Assembly: GCA_027488055.1 (NCBI GenBank)
Contig: JAIYCK010000038.1
Location: 1 to 6,377 of the forward strand
Direction: 5' to 3'
DNA: 6,377 bases
Origin: Flavobacteriales bacterium
GTDB lineage: Bacteria > Bacteroidota > Bacteroidia > Flavobacteriales_D > Sanyastnellaceae
How positions within the stretch are numbered: position 1 is the stretch's first letter; each line of letters begins with the position of its first letter. This document shows, in pieces, positions 1 through 6,377 of this stretch. A program made the position numbers and the translations under genes. Below the pieces are notes generated by a model that saw only the letters and a program-made list of their open reading frames with translations, did not search any database and was not told the origin of the DNA.

Positions 1-140
1 AACAAAGGAAAAATGACGCGATCGAAATGAACATTTAGATACCCAGCGTTGGTTGTTCATGACAATACGGCGTCTGGATTTGAAAAAAAAGCAAATATCT
101 TCGATACTTCTTTTTTAGTTTACAGGATTCACATATTATC

Positions 141-168
141 TTGGCAGCCGATTAACCTTATACCTTTA
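141..168 (+). promoter_or_regulatory. Predicted Bacteroidota-type promoter of the propeller gene
   Basis: TTGG at 141-144 is followed, after 17 bases counted from the TTG, by TACCTTTA at 161-168. This fits the Bacteroidota primary sigma factor pattern (-33 TTG, -7 TAnnTTTG) except for the last base of the -7 box. Transcription would begin near 172-176, essentially on the first possible ATG (177). That favours the ATG at 195 as the translation start, with a leader of about 20 bases. A short inverted repeat, TATAC/GTATA (159-163 and 171-175), overlaps the -7 box. The call is from pattern matching only. Confidence 0.45.
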
Positions 169-194
169 TTGTATACATGTATTATTCTACAAAA

Positions 195-3100
195 ATGAAC
201 ATCAAATCATTCCTTGGATGTGTAACCATCGCAGCTCTTGCGTTTGGTATCGCCTTCATCACAGGTGAAGAAAAGAAAGTCGCTTCTTATTCAAAGCGCA
301 CTGAAACCAAAGAGGGAAATTTCATGGAGAGCGAATGGTTTATGCGTCGACTTCGTGGAAACATACAAACCGGCGACTACGTTCCTTCGGACTTCTTGGA
401 GGTATCAGCAGCCGTGCAAGCGCATGACCGCAACAACACAGGCAACCGCGCCGTGAACTTGGCCTGGTGGGAAATGGGTCCAGACAATGTAGGAGGCCGC
501 ACCAGAGCAATTTTGGCTGCTACCAATGACATCATTTTTGCTGGTTCTGTCACTGGGGGGTTGTACAAATCCACCAATGGCGGTAACAACTGGTCACGCG
601 TAACTTCGCTCGATGCGATTCAAAAAACAATGGCTATCTCATGTATCGATATGACCGGCGATGGTACTATCTACATCGGAACAGGTTCGACCTTCGAATC
701 TAGCTTTGGTGGCGATGGCGGCAGCGGCGCAATCGGCGTTGGTTTGTATCGTTCAAGCGATATGGGTGCAACATGGTCTGTTGTTCCTGGCACCGAGCCA
801 GCTGCATTCAGTGCGGGCGATGACTGGGCGTTTATCAATGATCTTGAAGCAGATCCCAACGTCCCATCACGTATTTGGATCGTCGGCAACGCCGGATCTG
901 GTTACTTCGATGGATCAACCAATGTATTGAACATGGATGTAAATGGATTGCCAAGTTCTACAGGTCAAAGCGTAGTGTGGGCCGAGGATGGCTCTTACGC
1001 CTTGATCACAGGGGCCAATGGTAATATCTACAAAACGATTGATGGAGGTGTTTCTTTTGAAGACGTGTCAATCTCTGCAATGTCTGGTCAACGCTCTTCT
1101 GTGGCTATCTCAAGATCCAATCCACTTCATTGCTATGCGGTATACACGAGTGGATTCATGAAAGGTGTGTTTCATAGCTCAGATAAAGGAACAACCTGGT
1201 CGGAAATTTGGCCAGAAGGCATTGATGATTCGTACTCAATTTTCGGCACAGGTCAAGGGGTATATGACCTTGCATTGGCTGTGAATCCTGAAGATGAAAA
1301 CAAATGCTGGGTGGGTGGTGTAACCCTATGGCAATCAGGCGCTCAATCGTCACCCGTGCAAATCGCATACAATTTCGCATTTGGCGGTTCTGAAAATTAT
1401 GTGCACTCAGATATCCACACCTTCGAAATTGCTCCAAATGGAGATTGGTACATTGGGTCTGACGGTGGTGTGAGTAAATCCACAGATGGCGGCTTGACTT
1501 TCAGCACACTGAATCGTGGTTACAATGTCACACAGTTCTACGGTATTGCTCATTCTGCGGGTTACGCAGTAATGGGGGGAGCGCAAGACAACGGTACGCA
1601 AGTGATCCTTGGAATGGACAATGGCTTCTTCCCGAATGTAACGGATCAGCAAGCTCTTGAGATTACTGGTGGTGATGGATTCCATTGCGATATGTCACAG
1701 AATAGCATGGGCAGCCCATTCCTATTCACATCGAGTTATTATGGCTCAATTGGCCGCTACAATGCGCAAGGTTCAGGTGGAGCCTTTTATGACAACGAGA
1801 TCGACAACCTAACAGATCCAAACGCCACATTGGGATTGGGTATCGGTATTTTCTACACGCCAATGCGCCTTTTTGAAAATACACAAGATGAAACTGCGCA
1901 ACAAACAGTATTGGCAGTGAATCCAACCAATCATACCATCTCTGACACTACGATCACCTTGTATACCAACAATTTGGGATTCCCATTTGAATATACAATC
2001 GGACCGGACGATGAATTGCGTTTCTGGGATGAGTTGATTCGCCCATCTTTCACTTATCCAACACCTGATTTTGTAGATCCTGAGTTCTTCTGGCTCGATC
2101 CTCAAACCAATTATGAAATAGATGAATGCGATACTACATTGGTCGAAGTCATTGAAACAGTTGCTATCTATGATACCACGTCTTTCTTGCTTACTTGGAT
2201 TGACACAGTTTATGTTCCTGAATTGAATGATACTCTATTCTTCGAAAATTCGGAATTAATCATCACCGACATCGATACGACTTTCTCGGATATCACTGTG
2301 TTGGAAGAGGTCATCGACTGTCAAACAGTCTATTTTTACGAGGCTGACACCTTGGTCAATGTGGCTGAACGCCGATTGGTGCAAGACAAATACTCTAGTT
2401 TGTTTGTAACGGCATTTACGGGTACGGATGGTATTTGGATTACACGCCAAGCGCTCAACCTCAATGTCACTCCAGACTGGTGGAGAGTATCCGATGCACC
2501 TGGTTCGGGTGTGCGCTCTTTTGAATTCTCACGCGATGGAAATACCATGTGGTACACCTCTTGGTCGGGCGGATTGTGGCGCATCACGGGCTTCAACAAT
2601 GTGTGGAGCGCAGCGAGTACCTCTAACCTTGTGATCACGCAAGTATTGTCTTCATCTCAGATCATCACCGATGTGGCTGTTGATCCAACAAATGACAATC
2701 ACGTGGTTATCACATTCGGCGGTTATGGCACTGTAACCGGCGGTAAAGTGCGTGAGTCATTCAATGCAATGGCACCTGCGGCAGGTGACGTTGATTGGAA
2801 TAATATCTGGGATTTCAGTGGCGATATGGTGAACATGGAGCGTATGCCTATTTTCTCTGCAATCATCAATGTCGAAAATCCTGATGTGATAGTGGTAGGA
2901 ACAGAATACGGAGTATATGCTACCGACAACAACGGAACAGAGTGGACACACTGCTCCAATGTTGCAGAAGAAAGCGTAGGTAGCCTTTCTTATGTGCCTG
3001 TGTTTGATATCCGCCAGCAAGTGCACAACAACGAACGCTTCATGTCTCCTGAGAATTATGGAGTGATCTACGCAGGAACACACGGTCGTGGTATTTTCCG

Positions 3101-3410
3101 CTCATCGGATTATCTCAATAGCACAGAAGATTTGGATAATGCGGCCAATGCGAACGCATTGAATGTATTCCCCAATCCAACTCAGGCAGAGGCCTTCGCT
3201 CAGATCAACTTGGATCAACCAATCAACAGCGGTGCGATCAAAGTATACAGCGTGACAGGTTCTTTGGTGAGCAATATCAACTTGGGATACACTGCTCGTG
3301 GAAACCACAAAATAGCGCTCAATGCTGAGGGTCTAACTGCTGGTAACTACATTGTAGTGTTGGAGGCCAACGGGAAAAGCACCGTGGGTAAATTCATCAA
3401 GACAAACTAA
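195..3410 (+). CDS. Secreted Asp-box (VPS10/sortilin-like) beta-propeller protein with T9SS type A sorting domain
   Basis: Large exported protein, 1071 aa from the ATG at 195 (1077 aa from the in-frame ATG at 177). I prefer 195 because the predicted promoter places the transcript start at about 172-176 and because MNIK followed by a hydrophobic stretch (about residues 5-22) makes a normal signal peptide. In order after the signal: a linker with an EW...R...TGDYVP pattern (about 47-64); GPDNVGGRTRA (95-105), typical of Bacteroidota propeller proteins; Asp-box/BNR motifs of the S-x-D-x-G-x-T-W type at about 126-133, 187-194, 281-288, 328-335, 429-436 and a looser one at 908-917; GGAQDNGT (461-468) and GGDGF (492-496), also typical of the group. 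An acidic insertion without basic residues occupies about 617-725. Propeller sequence resumes to AGTHGRGIFRS (960-970). The end, from NVFPNP (990-995) to the C-terminus, is a T9SS type A sorting domain, so the protein should cross the outer membrane and be released or anchored at the surface. No catalytic site is evident; ligand binding, adhesion or an enzymatic role cannot be told apart. It appears monocistronic, bounded by its own promoter and a terminator. Confidence 0.9.
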   Translation: MNIKSFLGCVTIAALAFGIAFITGEEKKVASYSKRTETKEGNFMESEWFMRRLRGNIQTGDYVPSDFLEVSAAVQAHDRNNTGNRAVNLAWWEMGPDNVGGRTRAILAATNDIIFAGSVTGGLYKSTNGGNNWSRVTSLDAIQKTMAISCIDMTGDGTIYIGTGSTFESSFGGDGGSGAIGVGLYRSSDMGATWSVVPGTEPAAFSAGDDWAFINDLEADPNVPSRIWIVGNAGSGYFDGSTNVLNMDVNGLPSSTGQSVVWAEDGSYALITGANGNIYKTIDGGVSFEDVSISAMSGQRSSVAISRSNPLHCYAVYTSGFMKGVFHSSDKGTTWSEIWPEGIDDSYSIFGTGQGVYDLALAVNPEDENKCWVGGVTLWQSGAQSSPVQIAYNFAFGGSENYVHSDIHTFEIAPNGDWYIGSDGGVSKSTDGGLTFSTLNRGYNVTQFYGIAHSAGYAVMGGAQDNGTQVILGMDNGFFPNVTDQQALEITGGDGFHCDMSQNSMGSPFLFTSSYYGSIGRYNAQGSGGAFYDNEIDNLTDPNATLGLGIGIFYTPMRLFENTQDETAQQTVLAVNPTNHTISDTTITLYTNNLGFPFEYTIGPDDELRFWDELIRPSFTYPTPDFVDPEFFWLDPQTNYEIDECDTTLVEVIETVAIYDTTSFLLTWIDTVYVPELNDTLFFENSELIITDIDTTFSDITVLEEVIDCQTVYFYEADTLVNVAERRLVQDKYSSLFVTAFTGTDGIWITRQALNLNVTPDWWRVSDAPGSGVRSFEFSRDGNTMWYTSWSGGLWRITGFNNVWSAASTSNLVITQVLSSSQIITDVAVDPTNDNHVVITFGGYGTVTGGKVRESFNAMAPAAGDVDWNNIWDFSGDMVNMERMPIFSAIINVENPDVIVVGTEYGVYATDNNGTEWTHCSNVAEESVGSLSYVPVFDIRQQVHNNERFMSPENYGVIYAGTHGRGIFRSSDYLNSTEDLDNAANANALNVFPNPTQAEAFAQINLDQPINSGAIKVYSVTGSLVSNINLGYTARGNHKIALNAEGLTAGNYIVVLEANGKSTVGKFIKTN

Positions 3411-3429
3411 TTGTTGATCGCATGATATG

Positions 3430-3460
3430 AAAATGGGAGGCCTAGCCTCCCATTTTTTTT
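3430..3460 (+). terminator. Strong intrinsic terminator after the propeller gene
   Basis: A perfect 12-bp inverted repeat (AAAATGGGAGGC at 3430-3441, GCCTCCCATTTT at 3445-3456) closes a three-base CTA loop and runs into eight consecutive T (3453-3460). It starts 20 bases after the propeller stop codon. A second run of eight T follows at 3468-3475. This is a textbook Rho-independent terminator separating the propeller gene from the GAPDH gene. Confidence 0.93.
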
Positions 3461-3480
3461 GTAGCCATTTTTTTTATTTC

Positions 3481-3515
3481 TTGTCCGCTTTTATCATTCG
3501 ATTGAAGTAATTTCG
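3481..3515 (+). promoter_or_regulatory. gap: Possible promoter of the GAPDH gene
   Basis: A promoter is expected between the terminator and the GAPDH start. The best candidate is TTG at 3481-3483 with TAATTTCG at 3508-3515, which matches TAnnTTTG at five of six fixed positions. The 24-base gap is slightly long for the Bacteroidota pattern. The leader would be about 15 bases. This is a weak match and the true site may differ. Confidence 0.3.
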
Positions 3516-3536
3516 AAGGATTAATCAGGGTACAGC

Positions 3537-4538
3537 ATGAGTGAAAGAATACGGGTGGCAATCAATGGATTTGGACGCATTGGGCGCACGTTGACGCGAT
3601 TATTAATCGCCTCTCCTCAGATTGATTTGATTGCGATCAACGATCTCTCTGATGCCCTTACGATGGGCCATTTATTCAAATACGATAGTATCAATGGCAA
3701 ATTCCATGGCGATGTATCGGCTGATTCAGAAAGTATTCAAATCAATGGTCACAAAATCCATTTTTTCCAAGCGCGCGATTGGACAACCTTGCCATGGACG
3801 GAGCTTGCAATTGATGTCGTAATCGATTGCAGTGGCCAAATCAAAACGGCATCTCAAGCAAATGATCACCTGGCGGCAGGTGCGCAACGCGTATTGATCA
3901 GTGCTCCGGTAGAGGACGAACAAATACCCCTTTTTGTACTCGGCGTTTCCCCTCTGAAGTCAATCTCTGGCGAACGTATTATTTCCAATGCGAGCTGCAC
4001 AACCAACAACGCGGCTCCCATGATTCAATTATTGGATCAATTCTGCGGAATAGAGAGTTGTTACATCACCACCGTGCATAGTTATACCAGTGATCAGCGA
4101 CTGCATGATGCACCACACAAAGATTTGAGACGAAGCAGAGCGGCCAACGAATCGATCATTCCCACGACCACAGGCGCGGCCAAAGCGCTCACCAGAGTGT
4201 TTCCCAATCTCGCAGATAAAATGGGTGGATGCGGCATTCGTGTACCTGTGCCCAATGGCTCACTCACCGATATCACATGTCTTGTCAGAAATCCGCTTGG
4301 GGTGAATGAGATCAACCATCTCTTCAAAGAGGCTGCGCAAGGTCATTTGGCTGGTATTTTGGAATATACCGAAGATGCCATTGTCGGGGTGGACGTTCTC
4401 AAGAATCCTCATTCATGCTTATTCGACGCGCAACTTACCAGTGTCATTGGCTCAATGGTGAAAGTGGTGGGTTGGTATGACAATGAATTTGGCTACAGCA
4501 ATCGAATGCTGGATGTTCTGAAAATTTGGCCGAAGTAA
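3537..4538 (+). CDS. gap: Type I glyceraldehyde-3-phosphate dehydrogenase
   Basis: Glycolytic/gluconeogenic enzyme of the cytoplasm that converts glyceraldehyde 3-phosphate, phosphate and NAD+ to 1,3-bisphosphoglycerate. The 333-aa length is normal for a full GAPDH. The Rossmann motif INGFGRIGR lies at residues 9-17, and the Asp that follows beta strand 2 (D36, in AINDL), associated with NAD preference, is present. The catalytic cysteine is C154 in SNASCTTNN (150-158) and the partner histidine is H181 in TTVHSYT. The S-loop contains PHKDLRRSRAA (193-203), then PTTTGAAKAL (209-218) and the C-terminal hallmark GWYDNEFGYSNR (312-323). Asn158 replaces the second Cys of the common SCTTNC motif, which as I recall is normal in flavobacterial GAPDHs. 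Residue A192 occupies the position that is Leu in many NAD-specific enzymes, while the following Pro is kept. The gene follows a terminator and probably has its own promoter; no terminator is visible after it, so some read-through into upp is possible. An erythrose-4-phosphate dehydrogenase (Epd) is less likely. Confidence 0.96.
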   Translation: MSERIRVAINGFGRIGRTLTRLLIASPQIDLIAINDLSDALTMGHLFKYDSINGKFHGDVSADSESIQINGHKIHFFQARDWTTLPWTELAIDVVIDCSGQIKTASQANDHLAAGAQRVLISAPVEDEQIPLFVLGVSPLKSISGERIISNASCTTNNAAPMIQLLDQFCGIESCYITTVHSYTSDQRLHDAPHKDLRRSRAANESIIPTTTGAAKALTRVFPNLADKMGGCGIRVPVPNGSLTDITCLVRNPLGVNEINHLFKEAAQGHLAGILEYTEDAIVGVDVLKNPHSCLFDAQLTSVIGSMVKVVGWYDNEFGYSNRMLDVLKIWPK

Positions 4539-4571
4539 TTCCAATCGTCCGCCCGAGTTGAACTAACTTTG
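4539..4571 (+). promoter_or_regulatory. Predicted promoter of the upp operon
   Basis: TAACTTTG at 4564-4571 is an exact match to the Bacteroidota -7 consensus TAnnTTTG. The -33 region is poor: TTC at 4539-4541, 22 bases upstream, is the closest to TTG. The transcript would begin near 4576-4579, leaving roughly 11-14 bases before the upp ATG. The box lies wholly in the 51-base gap between the GAPDH stop and upp, so it is not constrained by coding. Confidence 0.5.
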
Positions 4572-4589
4572 AGGAATAAGTAAAGAGGT

Positions 4590-5237
4590 ATGATATATCA
4601 TTTCAACGCGCACCATTCGGTGTTCAATCAATTCGTTCGTGAAATCAGAGATCAGGTGATCCAAAAAGATCGTGCGAAATTTCGAAATAACATCGTGCGT
4701 ATGTCCGAATTGATGGCTTACGAAATTTCCAAGACCTTCAAGTTTCAATTGGAACTCGTCACCACGCCGTTAGGGGTGGCCGAGCTAATGGTCCCAGAGG
4801 AGCAGCCTGTCATTTGTTCTATCATGAGAGCTGCGTTGCCCATGCATCAGGGTTTTTTACAAATATTTGATCAAGCGGATTCAGCCTTCGCGGCGGCATT
4901 TCGTAAACATCACAAAAGTGGAGAATTTGAAATTGAAATGGATTATCTGTCTTCACCTGATTTGACCGACCGAACGCTCATCATTGTGGATCCCATGCTA
5001 GCTACTGGTAGTAGCATTGAATTGGTGTATAAACAGCTCCTCATTCATGGTAAGCCAGCGCAAGTGCATGTGGCAGCCTTGATCGCCTCTGAGGCTGGTC
5101 TCGACCGTGTGCGAGCAAAACTTCCCGAGAATACTCATTTCTGGATCGGCGCCATTGATAAAGAACTTACGGCTCAGGCATACATCGTTCCAGGACTTGG
5201 TGACGCGGGTGATCTTGCTTTTGGGAGGAAAGTATAA
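4590..5237 (+). CDS. upp: Uracil phosphoribosyltransferase
   Basis: Pyrimidine salvage enzyme of the cytoplasm that joins uracil and PRPP to give UMP and pyrophosphate. The 215-aa protein is full length for the family and resembles Bacteroidota Upp throughout: an N-terminal NQFVREIRD...QKDRAKFR region (about 13-32), MAYEISKTF (42-50), IMRAALPMHQGFL (78-90), the PRPP-binding loop VDPMLATGSS (133-142), and the uracil-binding C-terminal segment YIVPGLGDAGDLAFG (198-212). AGAGG lies immediately before the ATG, too close for a normal Shine-Dalgarno, and GAGG at 4571-4574 is rather far; Bacteroidota often do without one. The stop TAA shares its last A with the start of the next gene, and a good ribosome-binding site for that gene lies in the last upp codons, so the two are probably translationally coupled. 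Probably the first gene of a three-gene operon, since a perfect -7 box lies just upstream. Confidence 0.96.
   Translation: MIYHFNAHHSVFNQFVREIRDQVIQKDRAKFRNNIVRMSELMAYEISKTFKFQLELVTTPLGVAELMVPEEQPVICSIMRAALPMHQGFLQIFDQADSAFAAAFRKHHKSGEFEIEMDYLSSPDLTDRTLIIVDPMLATGSSIELVYKQLLIHGKPAQVHVAALIASEAGLDRVRAKLPENTHFWIGAIDKELTAQAYIVPGLGDAGDLAFGRKV
5223..5228 (+). promoter_or_regulatory. Shine-Dalgarno site of the membrane-protein gene, inside upp
   Basis: GGGAGG lies eight bases before the ATG at 5237, the best Shine-Dalgarno match I see in the window. It falls in the Gly-Arg codons near the end of upp. With the TAATG overlap it supports re-initiation or coupled translation, and it supports 5237 as the start; the next ATG (5240) is directly adjacent and also possible. 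Confidence 0.6.
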
Positions 5238-5680
5238 TGATGGATTATTTGTTTGATGTAGCGGGAATGTGGTTGCTAAGTATTGTAAAATTCATAGCCA
5301 CTCCATTTGTTATGCTCATGCGCCCCGACCAAAAGTGGTCGTTCCTCGAAACCATTTTGATTACTTCGTCAGGAGCTGCATTGGGATCTTTTGTGTTCTA
5401 TCATTTTGGTGAAATCATATTCAATTGGTGGGCACATCACTTTCCCAAAAAAAGGAAAAAAATGACGCGCATGAACAGGTGGATCGTCAATATGAAAATG
5501 AAATATGGACTGAAGGGCATCTTGTTCATCGCTGGTTTAATTTCAGTCCCAATTTCTGCGATGGTAGTGGCCAGGTTGTATCGACATCAACCGACCGCTC
5601 TTCCCAAATTAATCATTGCATTTTTTGTTTGGTCCTCCGTGCTTACAACTTTGGCATGGGCCATCAGCTTGACCTATTAA
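5237..5680 (+). CDS. Small four-helix integral membrane protein of unknown function
   Basis: 147-aa inner-membrane protein that I cannot assign to a named family. Hydrophobic segments lie at about residues 10-28, 38-64, 92-113 and 123-143. A strongly basic stretch at about 71-90 (K71, K72, R73, K74, K75, R78, R81, K87, K89) joins helices 2 and 3; by the positive-inside rule it should be cytoplasmic, which puts both termini in the cytoplasm. The segment from YGLKGI through the SVP turn to ARL (about 90-113) resembles short helical hairpins of small Bacteroidota membrane proteins and, faintly, predicted small exporters, but this is only an impression. No catalytic motif or cysteine is seen. The start is set by the overlap with the upp stop and the GGGAGG site. 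The stop lies three bases before the next gene, so it belongs to the upp operon. The basic loop is encoded by two runs of seven A around a GG, but the frame is intact. Confidence 0.82.
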   Translation: MMDYLFDVAGMWLLSIVKFIATPFVMLMRPDQKWSFLETILITSSGAALGSFVFYHFGEIIFNWWAHHFPKKRKKMTRMNRWIVNMKMKYGLKGILFIAGLISVPISAMVVARLYRHQPTALPKLIIAFFVWSSVLTTLAWAISLTY

Positions 5681-5683
5681 TAG

Positions 5684-6377
5684 ATGAAAAAAAAATATAC
5701 AACTTTATTCTTTGACCTCGATGGAACATTGTGGGATCTAAAGAAGAATACAGAATTAACCCTCAGGGAACTTTGGATAGAGTCGCAGCTCGAGGCACAG
5801 GCTACGGGTGATTTCAGTCGGTTCTTTCAGCGATATACCTTTCACAATGACCAAGTGTGGGCGCTTTATCGAGACAACAAAATTGAAAAGGAAGTACTGC
5901 GTGTCGCGCGATTTGAACGTACGTTCAGCGATATGAATGTCAGTTGGTCAAACGCACAAATCCTACAATTTGCCGACCAGTTTATTGAGCGATGCCCAAG
6001 ACAACCAAACGTGTTGCCGGGCACATTCGAGATACTCAATGCGTGCAAGGATCAATTCAGAATGTGTCTGATTACCAATGGATTCAATGAAATTCAAACG
6101 ATTAAAATGGCCGCGGCGGGTATCGACCATTTTTTTGAGTCCATCGTGTACAGCGAGGATTTGGGGATCAAGAAGCCGCATCCTGAAATTTTTCAACTTG
6201 CCATGCAACGCGCAAATTGCAAACCCGAAGATGCCTTGATGATCGGCGATGACTGGGATGCAGATATCATTGGTGCCATGGGCGTTGGAATGGATCAGGC
6301 TTTTCTGGGTGCTACCGAAAATCAATTGAATGAAATTAGATTGGCAGATGGCCTGAAGCCACTGCGCCACAATAGAC
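5684..6377 (+). CDS. YjjG-like HAD nucleotidase, 3' end outside window
   Basis: Haloacid dehalogenase superfamily phosphatase, read here as 231 codons and still open at the window edge. Motif I is DLDGTLWD (11-18), with nucleophile D11 and acid/base D13; motif II is LITNGF (129-134, T131); motif III is IKKPHPEIF (162-170, probable catalytic K164); motif IV is GDDWDADI (188-195), binding Mg. A helical C1 cap fits in about 18-105. The overall pattern, including GMDQAFLG (202-209), resembles the YjjG/YfnB family, whose E. coli member dephosphorylates pyrimidine nucleoside 5'-monophosphates such as dUMP and dTMP and some damaged or analogue forms. Family proteins are usually about 225-240 aa, so only a few to some tens of residues should be missing. 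The start follows the previous stop by three bases, and the start codon is followed by nine A. Placement behind upp fits a pyrimidine nucleotide substrate, but another HAD phosphatase (phosphoglycolate-type) cannot be excluded. Confidence 0.9.
   Translation, partial: MKKKYTTLFFDLDGTLWDLKKNTELTLRELWIESQLEAQATGDFSRFFQRYTFHNDQVWALYRDNKIEKEVLRVARFERTFSDMNVSWSNAQILQFADQFIERCPRQPNVLPGTFEILNACKDQFRMCLITNGFNEIQTIKMAAAGIDHFFESIVYSEDLGIKKPHPEIFQLAMQRANCKPEDALMIGDDWDADIIGAMGVGMDQAFLGATENQLNEIRLADGLKPLRHNR

Noticed and set aside
1..60. Open minus-strand frame beginning with ATG at 60-58 and running off the left edge (20 codons), a possible divergent gene start.
   Set aside because: Only 20 residues are visible, with no recognisable motif, no clear promoter or ribosome-binding site; any of several frames could be open this far by chance.
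85..116. A/T-rich imperfect hairpin (centre TATC-TTC-GATA, flanked by runs of A and T) that could be a terminator of an upstream gene.
   Set aside because: The stem has mismatches and almost no G-C pairs apart from its centre, and no upstream gene is identifiable, so a terminator call is not supported.
195..218. Cysteine near the N-terminus of the propeller protein (LGC) as a lipoprotein signal.
   Set aside because: The Cys comes before most of the hydrophobic stretch rather than after it, so it cannot be a normal lipobox; a standard signal peptide plus T9SS domain fits better.
1156..1685. Overlapping minus-strand frames of 92-93 codons inside the propeller gene.
   Set aside because: They are antisense to well-conserved propeller motifs and show no protein-like features of their own.
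5425..5715. A 96-codon + strand frame overlapping the end of the membrane gene and the start of the nucleotidase, reachable by slippage on the A7-GG-A7 tract at about 5447-5462.
   Set aside because: The peptide is composition-poor and motif-free, it overlaps two well-supported genes, and no correctly phased slippery heptamer of the dnaX type (A AAA AAG) is present.
5963..6370. 135-codon minus-strand open frame.
   Set aside because: It lies entirely within the nucleotidase gene, whose four HAD motifs are clear; the opposite frame is a shadow.

Overview
The window reads as an ordinary chromosomal stretch of a Bacteroidota bacterium, most likely from the Flavobacteriales side of the phylum. Three things point there: a secreted beta-propeller protein ending in a type IX secretion (T9SS) type A sorting domain; Upp and GAPDH sequences of the Bacteroidota/flavobacterial kind; and promoter-like sites that fit the Bacteroidota -33 TTG / -7 TAnnTTTG pattern, including one perfect -7 box. 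Gene density is high, all confident genes lie on the + strand, and base composition looks even. I see no mobile element, CRISPR array, RNA gene or phage sequence.

Layout: 1-176 is a leader region with a plausible promoter. 195-3410 (or from 177) is a large secreted Asp-box/VPS10-like beta-propeller protein with a signal peptide and a C-terminal T9SS sorting domain. A strong intrinsic terminator (3430-3460) isolates it from the next gene. 3537-4538 is a type I glyceraldehyde-3-phosphate dehydrogenase. After a 51-base gap containing a perfect -7 box come three tightly packed genes: uracil phosphoribosyltransferase (upp, 4590-5237), an unidentified four-helix membrane protein (5237-5680, overlapping upp by one base) and a YjjG-like HAD nucleotidase (5684 to the window edge, 3' end missing).

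The left part is one cell-surface or secreted protein and the right part is central carbon and pyrimidine metabolism. The upp / membrane protein / nucleotidase trio is probably one transcript. Upp makes UMP from uracil and PRPP, and YjjG-type enzymes dephosphorylate pyrimidine nucleoside monophosphates, so the two end genes touch the same metabolite pool. The membrane protein has no assigned role.

I did not find a convincing new biological system. The points most worth a second look are the long acidic insertion without basic residues in the propeller protein, the unknown membrane gene held between two pyrimidine genes, and the promoter placement that bears on the start codon of the first gene.
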